Shown here one piece after another: positions 16,957 through 27,168 of a DNA stretch of 57,603 bases. The notes beneath the pieces are model-generated. The model saw nothing but the letters and a program-made list of their open reading frames with translations, searched no databases and had not been told where the DNA came from. Positions within the stretch are counted from its first letter, which is position 1; the number at the start of each line of letters is the position of its first letter. Location: NCBI RefSeq assembly GCF_018455725.1, contig NZ_JAHCLR010000042.1, positions 1 through 57,603 on the forward strand. Reading direction: 5' to 3'. Made by a program: the position numbers and the translations under genes. Source of the stretch: Mycolicibacter acidiphilus. Its GTDB lineage: Bacteria > Actinomycetota > Actinomycetes > Mycobacteriales > Mycobacteriaceae.

Positions 16957-18687
16957 TTACTCCCGCATGAAACCGACTGCGGTGTAATCGATGTCCGCCA
17001 GCCCGGGTGCCCCGAAGTTGGCCAGCGAACTGCGCACCGCCACGTTGCCCGATGTCTGGATCAGCGGCAGGCTGAAACCCTCCGCCCACAGCATCGCGTC
17101 GACCTCGTTGGCCCGCTCCCGCGCCACCGCCGGGTCCAGTGCCTCCAGCGTCTCCTCGATCTTCGCGTCGATGGCCGCGCTGCCGATCTTGCCGAAGTTC
17201 GCCTCGCCGTGGGTGGCGCAGATCTGGTTCAGCCCGGCCAGCGGGAAAGCGTCACCGACCCAACTGAACTGGGCGATGTCGAAGTCGCCGACGTTGACGT
17301 AGTTGGTGAAGAAACCCCCACCGGCCTTCGCCTCGATCTGCAGCTTGACCCCGATCTCCGCCAGATCGTGCTGGGCGACCTGGGCGAACTGCCGGGTGCT
17401 CTGCGCGTCGTACACCAGATGCCGGATCACCAGGGGGCGGCCGTCCTTCTCCCGGAACCGCCCGTTCAACTTCCAGCCGAGTGCATCCAGGTCACGCCGG
17501 GCGCGCTCGGGGTCATAGGCGACGACGCCGCTGTTGTCCCGGTACCCGTCCTGGCCTTCGACGTAGACGTGGTTGTTCAGCGCGACCGGGTCGTTGGTCA
17601 ACCCACGCTGGGTTACGCGTGCGATCGTGTCGCGGTCGATGCCGCGGGAGATCGCCAGCCGTAATCCCTTGTCGGCCAGGATCGCCCCGGGCGCGCCGTT
17701 GAACGTGAAGTGCGCCCAGGTCGGGGTCGGCGCCCGCCGAATCGAGATCCCCTTGGTGCGCCGCGCGATCGTCAGCTGATCCAGGCTGGACACCCCGGCG
17801 GCGTCGATGGTGTGGTTCTGCAGCGCCGGCATCCGTGCCGCCTCATCGAGGACCAGGTAGGTGATGGCGTCCAATCGGGGCGGGCGACCCCACCAATCGG
17901 GGTTGCGGGTCAACGTGATCCGCTGGGTGGTCGGGTCCAGCGTCGACAGCCGGAACGGGCCGGCGGACGGTCCCGGGCCGCTCAGCTGCCCCTTGTTGAA
18001 GACTTCGGGGGTGGCGGTCATCGACTGGGGCAGCAGCATGTTGTTGCCGGCGAACATGCCCCGCCACTCCGCGTACGGCTTGGCGAACGTCACCACCGCC
18101 TGCCGGTCGTCGACGCCGCGGGTCACCGACGCGACCCGTTCGGCGCCGTTGGTGCTGGCGATCGCGAAGAGCGGGTCGACGCCGCTGATCGCGTGGATTT
18201 GGCTGGCGATGTCCTGCCAGCTGAACGGGGTGCCGTCCGACCACACCGCTTTCGGGTTGATCGTGTAGGTGACCACCTGGGGGTTGGCGCGGGTCAGTTC
18301 GATGCTGGTGAAGTAGTCGTGGTCGACCGTCGCCGAACCGTCGGCGCCGATCGCGAACGCCCGCGGCATAGTCGGTTTGAGCACCGAACCGGTGTCGGCG
18401 AGGTTGCCGTCGATGTGCAGCACGTTGAAGTTCGGCGGGAACTGGCCGAGCGACAGTCGCAGGTTGCCGCCCTGCTCCAGGCCGGCCGGGTCCTGCGGGT
18501 TGACGTCGTTGGCTGCACCGACCGACGAGGTCCCGGCCGGGGCGCTCACGTCGTAGTCGGCGGCCGAACACCCGGTCAGCGCCAGCCCGACCGCCGTCAC
18601 CGCCGCCACCACCCGCGTTGAGTGTGCGCGCAGGGTGAGGATCGGCGCTGCATTCCGCCCTAGACGCACACTCAACGCTTTACCCAT
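16957..18687 (-). CDS. oppA: Oligopeptide ABC importer, substrate-binding lipoprotein OppA
   Basis: A 576-residue SBP family 5 lipoprotein. Lipobox ALTGC gives Cys40 as the lipid anchor. The mature part holds the family signature around [23 protein letters not shown] and [20 protein letters not shown], and keeps normal length (M. tuberculosis OppA is 591). It binds peptides outside the membrane and hands them to OppBC. The start ATG 18687 overlaps the oppD stop by 8 nt; its N-terminal 25 codons are occupied by an inverted repeat, so the true signal-peptide start may be further in. It is the last gene of oppB-oppC-oppD-oppA. Confidence 0.92.
   Translation of the reverse strand: MGKALSVRLGRNAAPILTLRAHSTRVVAAVTAVGLALTGCSAADYDVSAPAGTSSVGAANDVNPQDPAGLEQGGNLRLSLGQFPPNFNVLHIDGNLADTGSVLKPTMPRAFAIGADGSATVDHDYFTSIELTRANPQVVTYTINPKAVWSDGTPFSWQDIASQIHAISGVDPLFAIASTNGAERVASVTRGVDDRQAVVTFAKPYAEWRGMFAGNNMLLPQSMTATPEVFNKGQLSGPGPSAGPFRLSTLDPTTQRITLTRNPDWWGRPPRLDAITYLVLDEAARMPALQNHTIDAAGVSSLDQLTIARRTKGISIRRAPTPTWAHFTFNGAPGAILADKGLRLAISRGIDRDTIARVTQRGLTNDPVALNNHVYVEGQDGYRDNSGVVAYDPERARRDLDALGWKLNGRFREKDGRPLVIRHLVYDAQSTRQFAQVAQHDLAEIGVKLQIEAKAGGGFFTNYVNVGDFDIAQFSWVGDAFPLAGLNQICATHGEANFGKIGSAAIDAKIEETLEALDPAVARERANEVDAMLWAEGFSLPLIQTSGNVAVRSSLANFGAPGLADIDYTAVGFMRE
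18615..18678. repeat. Inverted repeat inside the oppA signal-peptide region
   Basis: Perfect 14-bp arms (GCGTTGAGTGTGCG at 18615-18628 and its reverse complement at 18665-18678) flank 36 nt. It lies between the oppD stop and the hydrophobic core of the OppA signal peptide, so it codes for the odd segment after MGK. It resembles a mobile intergenic repeat more than signal-peptide coding sequence. It could form a hairpin at the start of oppA and modulate how much OppA is made relative to the permease. Confidence 0.65.
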
Positions 18688-20506
18688 TGCCGACCTCCGC
18701 CCGGGGAACCGCCGCCAGCAACCGCTGGGTGTATTCGTGCTGCGGCGCGGCGAACACCTGCTCGGCATCGCCCTGTTCGACGACGCTGCCGGCGAACATC
18801 ACCACCACCCGGTGCGCCAGGTGTTTGACCACCGAAAGGTCGTGGGAGACGAACAGATACGACAGGCCGAGCTCGTCCTGTAGATCCAGCAGCAGGTTGA
18901 TGATCCCGGCCTGAATCGACACGTCCAGCGCCGACACCGGCTCGTCGAGCGCGAGGATCTTCGGCTGCAGCGCCAGTGCCCGCGCAATGCCGATCCGCTG
19001 CTTCTGCCCGCCGGAGAACTCCGCGGGGTAGCGGGTGGCGTCACCCCGGCGCAGCCCCACGGTCTCCAGCAGGCCGGCCACCCGGGAGTTGATGGCGGGA
19101 CGGTCGAAGCCGTTGGCGCGCAACGGCTCGGCCAGCACATCGAACACCGGCAGTCGCGGGTCCAGGGATGCCACCGGATCCTGGAACACCACCTGCAGGT
19201 CACCGCGCAGGGCGCGACGGCCCGCCCGCGTCAGCGTTGCGACGTCGCTGCCGAGCACCTCGATCGACCCGGACTGCGGTGCCGTCAGATCCAGAATCTG
19301 GTGCAGCGTCGTCGATTTGCCCGAACCCGATTCGCCGACGATGCCCAGCGTGCGGCCCTGCTGCAAATCGAAGCTGATCTCGGAGACAGCACGCACCTCA
19401 CCGACCCGCCGTCGCAGCGCGCCCTTGGTCAGCGGGTAGGTCTTGACCAGGTCACGTACCCGCAGCACCACCGGCGCCTCGCCGTCCGCGACCACCGGCA
19501 CCGCGGTGCTGACCCCGTAGATGTCGGCGGCGCTGCGCCCGTCCACCTGATCGGTGTGGATGCACGCCGCCCGGTGTGCGGGGCCGACCTGAAGCAATTC
19601 CGGTTCGGCGACCCGGCATTCGTCGGTGGCCAACGGGCAGCGCGGCGCGAACGGACAACCCGGATCCACCCGCGACGGGGGTGCACCGGGAATCGGCACC
19701 AAGCGGGTGCCCTGCGGAGCATCCAGTCGTGGCACCGAACCCAAAAGACCTACCGTGTAAGGCATCTGCCGATCGCGATACAGCACGTCGACCGGTGCCT
19801 CCTCCACCACCCGCCCGGCGTACATCACCAGTGCCCGGTCGGCGAATTCGGCGACCACCCCCAGGTCGTGGGTGATGATCAGCACCCCGGCGCCGGTGAC
19901 GTCGCGGGCGGTGGCCAGTACCTGCAGGATCTGCGCCTGCACGGTGACGTCGAGCGCGGTGGTGGGCTCGTCGCAGATCAGCAGGTCCGGGTCGCAGGCG
20001 ATGGCGGTGGCGATCACCACGCGCTGACGTTCCCCGCCGGACAGCTCGTGCGGGAACGCCCGCGCCCGTCGGCCCGGGTTGACGATGCCGACCAACTCCA
20101 GCAGTTCCACGGCTCGACGGCGGGCGGCCGCTCGCCCGAGTTGCGGCCGGTGCACCTCGATCGCCTCGGCGATCTGGTCGCCGACGGTGTAGACCGGCGT
20201 CAGCGCCGACATCGGGTCCTGGAACACCATCCCGATCGACGCGCCGCGGAATTTCGACATCGCCGCGTCACCCAGCCCGATCAGCTCGGTGCCGTGCAGC
20301 CGCACCGACCCGGTCACGTCGGCGTACGACGGCAGCAGTCCGACCACGCCCATCGCCGCAGCGGATTTCCCCGACCCCGATTCGCCGACCATCGCGACCA
20401 CTTCGCCCTTGTCGACGTGATAGCTGATGCCGCGCACCGCGTTCACCGGCTCGGCGCCGCCGGTGAAGGTGACGGCCAGGTCGGTGACCGAAAGCAGTGG
20501 GCTCAC
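18680..20506 (-). CDS. oppD: Oligopeptide importer ATPase, double NBD, OppD
   Basis: A 608-residue fusion of two ABC ATPases (equivalent to OppD-OppF of other bacteria). The first NBD (about 1-265) has [23 protein letters not shown] and [13 protein letters not shown] cysteine-rich link ([15 protein letters not shown]) characteristic of peptide-importer ATPases follows. The second NBD (about 305-608) has [24 protein letters not shown] and [12 protein letters not shown]. All ATP-site residues look intact. Start is GTG 20506, overlapping the oppC stop (GTGA). Powers peptide uptake through OppBC. Confidence 0.94.
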   Translation of the reverse strand: MSPLLSVTDLAVTFTGGAEPVNAVRGISYHVDKGEVVAMVGESGSGKSAAAMGVVGLLPSYADVTGSVRLHGTELIGLGDAAMSKFRGASIGMVFQDPMSALTPVYTVGDQIAEAIEVHRPQLGRAAARRRAVELLELVGIVNPGRRARAFPHELSGGERQRVVIATAIACDPDLLICDEPTTALDVTVQAQILQVLATARDVTGAGVLIITHDLGVVAEFADRALVMYAGRVVEEAPVDVLYRDRQMPYTVGLLGSVPRLDAPQGTRLVPIPGAPPSRVDPGCPFAPRCPLATDECRVAEPELLQVGPAHRAACIHTDQVDGRSAADIYGVSTAVPVVADGEAPVVLRVRDLVKTYPLTKGALRRRVGEVRAVSEISFDLQQGRTLGIVGESGSGKSTTLHQILDLTAPQSGSIEVLGSDVATLTRAGRRALRGDLQVVFQDPVASLDPRLPVFDVLAEPLRANGFDRPAINSRVAGLLETVGLRRGDATRYPAEFSGGQKQRIGIARALALQPKILALDEPVSALDVSIQAGIINLLLDLQDELGLSYLFVSHDLSVVKHLAHRVVVMFAGSVVEQGDAEQVFAAPQHEYTQRLLAAVPRAEVGNG

Positions 20507-21387
20507 CGGCAGCCTCGCAGGGTCGCGGCGTCCGGGTCCAGGGCGTCGCGCAGCCCGTCACCGGCGACGTTGGCGCAGACCAGGATTGCGATCAGCACCC
20601 CGGCCGGGAACAGGAACACCCACGGGAACGTGATCGCGGACGCGGTGCCGTCGGCGATCAGCGTGCCCAGCGAGACGTCCGGAGGCTGAATGCCGAACCC
20701 CAGGTAGCTCAGCCCGGTCTCGGCCAGGATCGCGGCGGCGACGTTCAGCGCGGTGTCGATGATCAGGATGGACGCCACGTTCGGCAGGATGTGGTTGACG
20801 ATGATCCGCCGGCTGGACACCCCCATATACCGTGCGGCGCGGACGAATTCGCGCTCCCGCAGGCTCATCGTCAAACCCCGCACCATGCGGGCGCTGATCA
20901 TCCAGCTGAACGCGGCGAGCAGCAGGATCAGCAGCGCGATGTTGGCGGTGTTCTTCAGTCGCGGGGTGACGATCGCGATCAGGATGAACGCCGGCACCAC
21001 CAGCAGCAGGTCCACCAACCACATCAGCGCCCGGTCGCGCCAGCCGCCGAAGTACCCGGAGACCGCCCCGACCGTCGCGGCGATCACGGTGGAGATCAGG
21101 GCGACGAAGATCCCGATCAGCATCGACTTCTGCATGCCACGCAGGATCTGGGCCAGCAGGTCCTGACCGAGCGCGTTGGTGCCCAGCCAGTGCCGGGCGC
21201 CAGGCGGCGCCAGCAGCGCGGAGTAGTCGAGGTCGGCGTAGGAGTAGGGCAGCAGCGGCGGCAGCGCGTAGCAGCCGACGAACATCACCGCCAGCACCAG
21301 CAGTGCCGCCACCGCGGTACGGCTGCGCAGGAACCGCCGTAGCACCAGGGTGCGCCGGGAGGTGAATTCGACTGCGACGTCCGTCAT
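20503..21387 (-). CDS. oppC: Oligopeptide importer permease OppC
   Basis: A 294-residue permease starting at ATG 21387; the longer open frame to 21525 overlaps oppB and is rejected. It has a short cytoplasmic N-terminus, a first membrane helix ([18 protein letters not shown]), the OppC domain near [14 protein letters not shown], and five further helices. The coupling loop [19 protein letters not shown] contains the EAA-type motif that contacts the ATPase. Overlaps both neighbours by 4 nt, indicating strict co-translation. Confidence 0.93.
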   Translation of the reverse strand: MTDVAVEFTSRRTLVLRRFLRSRTAVAALLVLAVMFVGCYALPPLLPYSYADLDYSALLAPPGARHWLGTNALGQDLLAQILRGMQKSMLIGIFVALISTVIAATVGAVSGYFGGWRDRALMWLVDLLLVVPAFILIAIVTPRLKNTANIALLILLLAAFSWMISARMVRGLTMSLREREFVRAARYMGVSSRRIIVNHILPNVASILIIDTALNVAAAILAETGLSYLGFGIQPPDVSLGTLIADGTASAITFPWVFLFPAGVLIAILVCANVAGDGLRDALDPDAATLRGCR

Positions 21388-22361
21388 GACACCCGCACCC
21401 GCGGATCGAGCAGCGCGTAGATGACATCGGAGAGCAGCCCGGCCAACAGCACCACCGCGCCGGAGAACACCGTGATCGCCGCGACGATGTTGGTGTCCTG
21501 GGTAGCCACCCCCTGCACCACCCATTCGCCCATCCCGTGCCAGCCGAAGATCTTCTCGACGAACACCGCGCCGGTGACCAGTCCGGCCACCCCGTAGGCG
21601 AACAGCGTCGCCATCGGGATCAGCGCGGTGCGCAGCCCGTGCTTGAACAGGGCACGACGGCGGGTCAGCCCCTTGGCCCGGGCGGTGCGGATGAAGTCCT
21701 GGCCGAGCACGTCGAGCATCGCGTTGCGCTGATACCGGCTGAAGGCGGCCGCGGTGCCCAGCGCCAGTGTCAGCGACGGCAGCACCAGGTGCTGCAGCCG
21801 GTCAGCCAATTGCCGCCACGCACCGCCGGGCAGCCCCGGGGACGTCTCGCCGGTGTATTCGAACAGTTGCAGCCCGACCGCCCAGTTCACCCGCAGCGCC
21901 GCCAGGATCACCAGGTTGGCCAGCACGAACGTCGGCACCGACAGCACCAGCAGCGAGAGCATCGTGATGACGCGGTCGCTGAACCGGTATTGCCGGATCG
22001 CCCCCCACGCCCCGAGCACCACCCCGATCACCGTGCCGGCCAGCGAGCCGACGATCAGCAGCCGCAGGCTGACGCCGATCCGGCGCCACAGCTCCGTGGA
22101 GACCGGCTGGCCGGCGACGGTGGGTCCGAAGTCGCCGCGTACCGCGTGCGAGGCCCAGTGCGCGTAGCGCAGCGGAATCGGCTTGTCCAAACCGAGGTCG
22201 GCGGCCTTGGCGTCGATCACGGCCTGCGGCGGCCGGGGATTGCGCTGCAGCAGGCTGTCCAGTGGGGAGAACGCCACCGAGGTGAGGCAGAAGGTGAGAA
22301 AGGACGCCAGCGCCAGCAGCACCGCGTAGTTGAGCACCCTGCCCGCCAGGAACCGTGTCAT
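21384..22361 (-). CDS. oppB: Oligopeptide importer permease OppB
   Basis: A 325-residue permease, the same length as M. tuberculosis OppB. It starts MTRFLAGRVLNYAVLLALAS at ATG 22361, with the usual first helix followed by a large external loop (DSLLQRNPRPPQAV to GDFGPTVAGQPV) and five helices. The coupling loop is DFIRTARAKGLTRRRAL. First gene of the minus-strand opp operon, 115 nt from the divergent canA start, so the operon promoter lies in that gap. Pairs with OppC to form the channel. Confidence 0.93.
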   Translation of the reverse strand: MTRFLAGRVLNYAVLLALASFLTFCLTSVAFSPLDSLLQRNPRPPQAVIDAKAADLGLDKPIPLRYAHWASHAVRGDFGPTVAGQPVSTELWRRIGVSLRLLIVGSLAGTVIGVVLGAWGAIRQYRFSDRVITMLSLLVLSVPTFVLANLVILAALRVNWAVGLQLFEYTGETSPGLPGGAWRQLADRLQHLVLPSLTLALGTAAAFSRYQRNAMLDVLGQDFIRTARAKGLTRRRALFKHGLRTALIPMATLFAYGVAGLVTGAVFVEKIFGWHGMGEWVVQGVATQDTNIVAAITVFSGAVVLLAGLLSDVIYALLDPRVRVS

Positions 22362-22476
22362 GACCCGGCCCCACCCGCGTATGGCATGGGCAACAGGGTA
22401 GAGCCTGTCCGCGAATGGACGGGGCGCAGCCATGGATCACTAGGCTCGACGCACAGACGACGATGAGGAGGCCGAC

Positions 22477-22968
22477 ATGACCGTGACCGACGAATACCTG
22501 GCCAACAACGCCGCGTATGCGCGCGGGTTCAGTGGGCCGCTCCCGATGCCGCCGGCCCGGCACGTCGCGGTGGTGGCCTGCATGGACGCCCGGCTGGACG
22601 TCTACCGGGCGCTGGGTATCCGGGAGGGTGAGGCGCATTCGATCCGCAACGCCGGCGGTGTCATCACCGACGACACGATCCGGTCGCTGGCGATCAGCCA
22701 GCGCCTGCTGGGCACCCGGGAGATCATCCTGATTCACCACACCGACTGCGGCATGTTGACGTTCACCGACGACGACTTCAAGCGCGCGATCCTCGAGGAG
22801 ACCGGTATCCGCCCGCCGTGGGCCGCCGAGGCGTTCCCGGACCCGGTGCAGGACGTCCGGCAGTCGCTGCGCCGCGTCGAGGCCAGTCCGTTCCTCACCC
22901 AGACGGAGTCGCCGCGCGGCTTCGTCTTCGATGTCGCCACCGGCCGGCTTGAGGAAGTCACCGGCTAG
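22477..22968 (+). CDS. canA: Beta-class carbonic anhydrase CanA (Rv1284-like)
   Basis: A compact 163-residue beta-carbonic anhydrase. Zinc ligands Cys35 (VACMDARL), His88 and Cys91 (IHHTDCG) are present, with Asp37-Arg39 as the catalytic dyad. These are the same positions as in Rv1284, which is a characterised enzyme. It interconverts CO2 and bicarbonate in the cytoplasm as a dimer or tetramer. Start ATG 22477 follows GAGGAGG. It lies between the divergent opp operon and the sulfate-activation operon, as in M. tuberculosis. Confidence 0.95.
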   Translation: MTVTDEYLANNAAYARGFSGPLPMPPARHVAVVACMDARLDVYRALGIREGEAHSIRNAGGVITDDTIRSLAISQRLLGTREIILIHHTDCGMLTFTDDDFKRAILEETGIRPPWAAEAFPDPVQDVRQSLRRVEASPFLTQTESPRGFVFDVATGRLEEVTG

Positions 22969-23012
22969 CCGGTCCGTCGCCGCGGGCGGCCACGCCGGGG
23001 GAGACGCCCGTG

Positions 23013-23074
23013 TTGACACTGTCTGAACCGCCTGGTTACATGCATTCCAACGGTAATTCCGGTAAAACTAACCA
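23013..23074 (+). promoter_or_regulatory. Probable cysD operon promoter with flanking TGGTTA/TAACCA arms
   Basis: TTGACA at 23013-23018 is a perfect -35; a weak -10 (TTACAT, 23036-23041) follows after 17 nt. An inverted TGGTTA (23033-23038) ... TAACCA (23069-23074) pair spans an unusually A/T-rich segment before the cysD ribosome site GAGGGAG. The region 22969-23104 holds no gene. The arms could be an operator, possibly for the Rrf2 regulator at the end of the operon; this link is a guess. Confidence 0.4.
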
Positions 23075-23104
23075 ACTTTATTGAGTTATGTCGCGAGGGA
23101 GTCC

Positions 23105-24070
23105 ATGAGCGGTAAGTCGAGTGCGTCCCCCACCGCCATGGCGGCGCTGGCGACGCTGTCGAGCCCGGCCGCCGGGCAGTACGAGCTGAGCCAGTTGCGC
23201 ACCCTGGAGGCCGAGGCCATCCACATCATCCGGGAGGTGGCCGCGGAGTTCGAGCGGCCGGTGCTGCTGTTCTCCGGCGGCAAGGACTCGATCGTGATGC
23301 TGCACCTGGCCGTCAAGGCGTTCGCGCCGGGCCGGCTGCCGTTCCCGGTCATGCACGTCGACACCGGGCACAACTTCGACGAGGTCATCGAAGCCCGCGA
23401 CACGCTGGTCGCGCAGACCGGGGCGCGGCTGGTGGTGGCATCGGTGCAGGACGACATCGACGCCGGCCGGGTCGTCGACAACGGCCCGTCGCGCAACCCG
23501 CTGCAGACCGTCACGCTGCTGCGCGGGATCGCCGAGAACAAGTTCGACGCGGCGTTCGGCGGCGCCCGCCGTGACGAGGAGAAGGCTCGCGCCAAGGAGC
23601 GGGTGTTCAGCTTCCGTGACGAGTTCGGCCAGTGGGATCCCAAGGCGCAGCGGCCCGAACTGTGGAACCTCTACAACGGGCGGCACCGGGCCGGTGAGCA
23701 CATCCGGGCGTTCCCGCTGTCGAACTGGACCGAGTTCGACATCTGGTCCTACATCGGCGCGGAGAACATCACGCTGCCGTCGATCTATTTCGCCCACCAG
23801 CGCAACGTCTTTCAGCGCGACGGGATGCTGCTGGCGGTGCACCGCTACCTGCAGCCGCGGCCGGACGAGAAGGTGTTCGAGGCCTCGGTGCGGTTCCGCA
23901 CCGTCGGCGACGTCACCTGCACCGGCTGTGTGGAGTCCAAGGCCCAGACGGTCGACGAGGTGATCGCCGAGACCGCGGTCTCCCGGCTCACCGAGCGCGG
24001 CGCCACCCGCGCCGATGACCGGATCTCCGAGGCAGGCATGGAAGACCGCAAGAGGCAGGGATACTTCTGA
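23105..24070 (+). CDS. cysD: Sulfate adenylyltransferase subunit 2 CysD
   Basis: A 321-residue small subunit of ATP sulfurylase. The PP-loop FSGGKDS is at about residues 57-63, and the family block WTEFDIWSYI and DVTCTGCVES are present. With CysN it makes adenosine 5'-phosphosulfate from sulfate and ATP, driven by GTP hydrolysis. ATG 23105 follows GAGGGAG; a TTG at 23081 would extend it but lacks a ribosome site. The stop TGA shares its last base with the cysNC ATG. Confidence 0.95.
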   Translation: MSGKSSASPTAMAALATLSSPAAGQYELSQLRTLEAEAIHIIREVAAEFERPVLLFSGGKDSIVMLHLAVKAFAPGRLPFPVMHVDTGHNFDEVIEARDTLVAQTGARLVVASVQDDIDAGRVVDNGPSRNPLQTVTLLRGIAENKFDAAFGGARRDEEKARAKERVFSFRDEFGQWDPKAQRPELWNLYNGRHRAGEHIRAFPLSNWTEFDIWSYIGAENITLPSIYFAHQRNVFQRDGMLLAVHRYLQPRPDEKVFEASVRFRTVGDVTCTGCVESKAQTVDEVIAETAVSRLTERGATRADDRISEAGMEDRKRQGYF

Positions 24071-25923
24071 TGAGTACGGCAACGACGCTGCTGCGGATCG
24101 CCACGGCCGGCTCGGTCGACGACGGCAAGTCCACCCTGATCGGGCGACTGCTTTTCGACTCGAAGGCCGTCATGGAAGACCAGTTGGCCTCGGTGGAGCG
24201 CACCTCGCGGGAGCGCGGCAACGACTACACCGACCTGGCACTGGTCACCGACGGGCTGCGCGCCGAACGCGAGCAGGGCATCACCATCGATGTCGCCTAC
24301 CGCTACTTCGCCACGCCCAAGCGGAAATTCATCATCGCCGACACCCCGGGGCACATCCAGTACACCCGCAACATGGTGACCGGCGCCTCGACCGCGCAGC
24401 TGGCGATCGTGCTGGTCGACGCACGGCACGGGCTGCAGGAGCAGTCTCGCCGGCACACCTTCCTGGCGTCGCTGCTCGGCATCCGGCACATCGTGCTGGC
24501 GGTGAACAAGATGGACCTGATCGATTGGGACCAGCAGCGTTTCGAGGCGATCCGGGATGACTTCCACGCGTTCGCCACCCGGTTGGACGTGCACGACGTC
24601 ACCACCATCCCGATGTCGGCGCTGCTCGGCGACAACGTGGTGACCAAGTCCGAGAACACCCCGTACTACGACGGCCCGGCGCTGCTGTCGCACCTGGAGG
24701 ACGTCTACATCGCCGGCGACCGGAACCTGGTCGACGTGCGGTTCCCGGTGCAGTACGTGATCCGCCCGCAGACCGAGGAGCACCGCGACCACCGCAGCTA
24801 CGCGGGCACGGTGGCCAGCGGCGTCATGCGCCCCGGCGACGACGTGGTGGTGCTGCCATCCGGCAAGCCCAGCAAGATCGCCGCCATCGACGGCCCGACC
24901 GGCCCGGTGGCCGAGGCGTTTCCGCCGATGGCGGTCTCGGTGAGCCTCACCGACGAGATCGATGTCTCCCGCGGCGACATGATCGCCCGCACCAACAACC
25001 AGCCGCGGGTGTCCCAGGACTTCGACGCGACCGTCTGCTGGATGGGCGACGACTCGCGGCTGGAGCCGGGCCGCGACTACGTCATCAAGCACACCACCCG
25101 GACCACCCGGGTGAAGGTGATGGCGCTGGACTACCGGCTCGACGTCAACACCCTGCACCGGGACAAAGACGCGACGGTGCTCAAACTCAATGAGCTGGGC
25201 CGGGTTTCGCTGCGCTCCCAGGTGCCGCTGATGCTCGACGAGTACACCCGCAACGGTGCCACCGGATCGTTCATCCTGATCGACCCGGACACCAACGGGA
25301 CCGTTGCCGCCGGGATGGTGCTGCGCGATGTGTCGCCGCGGGCGGCCAGCCCGAACACGGTGCGGCACGAGTCGCTGGTCACCGCCGCGGACCGGCTGTC
25401 GCGCGGGTGCACGGTCTGGTTCACCGGCCTGTCGGCGTCGGGCAAGTCGACGGTGGCGACGGTCGTCGAGCGGATGCTGCTCGAAAGGGGCACGCCCGCC
25501 TACATTCTCGACGGCGACAACCTGCGGCACGGTCTCAACGCCGACCTCGGCTTCTCGATGGCCGACCGTGCCGAGAACCTGCGCCGGCTCGCCCACGTGG
25601 CGACGTTGATGGCCGACTCCGGCCAGGTCGTGCTGGTGCCGGCGATCAGCCCGCTGGCCGAACACCGCCAGTTGGCCCGGCAGATCCACACCGATGCCGG
25701 CTTCGACTTCTTCGAGGTGTTCTGCGACACCCCGCTGACCGACTGCGAGCAGCGAGACCCCAAGGGGCTGTACGCCAAAGCGCGCGCCGGGATCATCACC
25801 CACTTCACCGGCATCGACAGCCCGTATCAGCGGCCGAAGAACCCGGATCTGCGGCTGGTGGCCGGTAACACCCCGGAGGCGCTGGCCCGTCAGGTCCTCG
25901 AGCTGATCGACTCCCGGCCGTGA
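24070..25923 (+). CDS. cysN: Bifunctional sulfate adenylyltransferase GTPase / APS kinase CysNC
   Basis: A 617-residue fusion. Residues about 1-440 are the CysN GTPase, with P-loop GSVDDGKST (14-22), DTPGH, and NKMD, followed by EF-Tu-like barrels. Residues about 445-617 are the CysC APS kinase with WFTGLSASGKST and DGDNLRHGLN. It activates sulfate and then phosphorylates APS to PAPS, feeding both cysteine synthesis and sulfolipid or sulfated metabolite formation. Both catalytic domains look complete. One-base overlap with cysD and a GTGA overlap with cysQ. Confidence 0.95.
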   Translation: MSTATTLLRIATAGSVDDGKSTLIGRLLFDSKAVMEDQLASVERTSRERGNDYTDLALVTDGLRAEREQGITIDVAYRYFATPKRKFIIADTPGHIQYTRNMVTGASTAQLAIVLVDARHGLQEQSRRHTFLASLLGIRHIVLAVNKMDLIDWDQQRFEAIRDDFHAFATRLDVHDVTTIPMSALLGDNVVTKSENTPYYDGPALLSHLEDVYIAGDRNLVDVRFPVQYVIRPQTEEHRDHRSYAGTVASGVMRPGDDVVVLPSGKPSKIAAIDGPTGPVAEAFPPMAVSVSLTDEIDVSRGDMIARTNNQPRVSQDFDATVCWMGDDSRLEPGRDYVIKHTTRTTRVKVMALDYRLDVNTLHRDKDATVLKLNELGRVSLRSQVPLMLDEYTRNGATGSFILIDPDTNGTVAAGMVLRDVSPRAASPNTVRHESLVTAADRLSRGCTVWFTGLSASGKSTVATVVERMLLERGTPAYILDGDNLRHGLNADLGFSMADRAENLRRLAHVATLMADSGQVVLVPAISPLAEHRQLARQIHTDAGFDFFEVFCDTPLTDCEQRDPKGLYAKARAGIITHFTGIDSPYQRPKNPDLRLVAGNTPEALARQVLELIDSRP

Positions 25924-26657
25924 CCGACCACCGGGTGGCCGCCCAGCTGGCGACGGAGGCCGGCCGGCTGCTGCTGGCCGTGCGCGACGAACTCGCCGGC
26001 GCGTCGGAGGCCGAGCGGAAGGCGGCGGGGGACAGGAGATCTCACGAATTCCTGATGCAGGCGCTGGGCGCAGAGCGGCCCGGTGACGCGGTGCTGTCCG
26101 AGGAGGGCGCCGACAACCCGATCCGGTTGGACGCCGAGCGGGTGTGGATCGTCGACCCGCTCGACGGCACCCGGGAGTTCTCCGAACTCGGCCGCGACGA
26201 CTGGGCGGTGCACGTGGCGCTGTGGCAGGCCGGTGACCTGGTGGCGGGCGCGGTGGCACTGCCGGCTCGCGGGATCACGCTGGCCACCCCGAGCGTGGCC
26301 ACGCCACCGGCGCATACCGGCGCGCCGCGGATCGCGGTGTCGCGCAGTAGGCCACCGGCTGTCGCGCAGGCGGTTTGCGATGCCCTCGGCGGGACCCTGG
26401 TGCCGATGGGGTCAGCCGGGGTCAAGGTGGCCTCGGTGATCCAGGGCATCGCCGACGTCTACGTGCACGCCGGCGGTCAGTACGAGTGGGACAGCGCCGC
26501 ACCGGTCGCGGTCGCCCGTGCCGCCGGATTGCACACCTCGCGCATCGACGGTTCGCCGCTGAGCTACAACCGTCCCGACCCGCTGCTGCCGGACCTTCTG
26601 GTGTGCCGGCCCGACTACGCCGACGCGGTGCTGGCCGCCGTCGCCGGCGTGGGCTGA
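25920..26657 (+). CDS. cysQ: 3'-phosphoadenosine 5'-phosphate phosphatase, CysQ/IMPase family
   Basis: A 245-residue magnesium-dependent phosphatase. Metal ligands are in [11 protein letters not shown] (Glu-Glu), [14 protein letters not shown] (the D-P-L-D-G-T signature) and [11 protein letters not shown]. The start GTG 25920 overlaps the cysNC stop, so it is made with the sulfate-activating enzyme. Cleaving PAP to AMP removes the inhibitory by-product of PAPS use, which fits the operon. In M. tuberculosis the characterised CysQ (Rv2131c) is elsewhere. Inositol monophosphatase activity is possible. Confidence 0.88.
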   Translation: MTDHRVAAQLATEAGRLLLAVRDELAGASEAERKAAGDRRSHEFLMQALGAERPGDAVLSEEGADNPIRLDAERVWIVDPLDGTREFSELGRDDWAVHVALWQAGDLVAGAVALPARGITLATPSVATPPAHTGAPRIAVSRSRPPAVAQAVCDALGGTLVPMGSAGVKVASVIQGIADVYVHAGGQYEWDSAAPVAVARAAGLHTSRIDGSPLSYNRPDPLLPDLLVCRPDYADAVLAAVAGVG

Positions 26658-26671
26658 GCGGGCGCCGCACG

Positions 26672-27139
26672 ATGCGGATGTCGGCGAAGGCGGAGTACGC
26701 CGTGCGGGCGATGGTGCAACTGGCGACGGCCGAACCGGGCAGCCTGGTGAAGACCGACGATCTCGCTGCGGCCCAGGGCATCCCGCCGCAGTTCCTGGTC
26801 GACATCCTGGCCGAACTGCGCACCGGCCGGCTGGTGCGCAGCCAGCGGGGCCGCGACGGCGGTTATGAGCTGGCTCGTCCGGCCGCCGAGATCAGCGTCG
26901 CCGACGTGTTGCGCAGCATCGACGGTCCGCTGGCCAGTGTCCGCGACATCGGCGTGGGCGATCTGCCCTATGCCGGCCCGACCGCGGCGCTCACCGACCT
27001 GTGGCGGGCGCTGCGCGCCAGCATGCGCTCCGTGCTCGAGGAGACCAGCCTGGCCGCTGTGGCCACCGGCGCGCTGCCCGCGCACGTCGCCGGTCTCGCT
27101 GCCGACTACCGCACCCAGGAGCGACAGCGCGGGCACTGA
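26672..27139 (+). CDS. Rrf2-family transcriptional regulator (Rv1287-like)
   Basis: A 155-residue winged-HTH protein: [18 protein letters not shown], [24 protein letters not shown], and the wing [25 protein letters not shown]. It contains no cysteine, so it cannot bind the Fe-S cluster of IscR or NsrR. It is closer in logic to CymR, the Bacillus repressor of sulfur genes that senses the O-acetylserine pathway. It lies 14 nt after cysQ in the same direction and may control the operon. ATG 26672 is chosen since the frame upstream overlaps cysQ. Confidence 0.88.
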   Translation: MRMSAKAEYAVRAMVQLATAEPGSLVKTDDLAAAQGIPPQFLVDILAELRTGRLVRSQRGRDGGYELARPAAEISVADVLRSIDGPLASVRDIGVGDLPYAGPTAALTDLWRALRASMRSVLEETSLAAVATGALPAHVAGLAADYRTQERQRGH

Positions 27140-27168
27140 GCCCGGCTGGTCCAACTTCGGCACTACAG

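Noticed and set aside
23845-26259. Minus-strand frame of 804 codons
   Set aside because: Antisense shadow of cysD-cysNC-cysQ, all of which have intact motifs on the plus strand.
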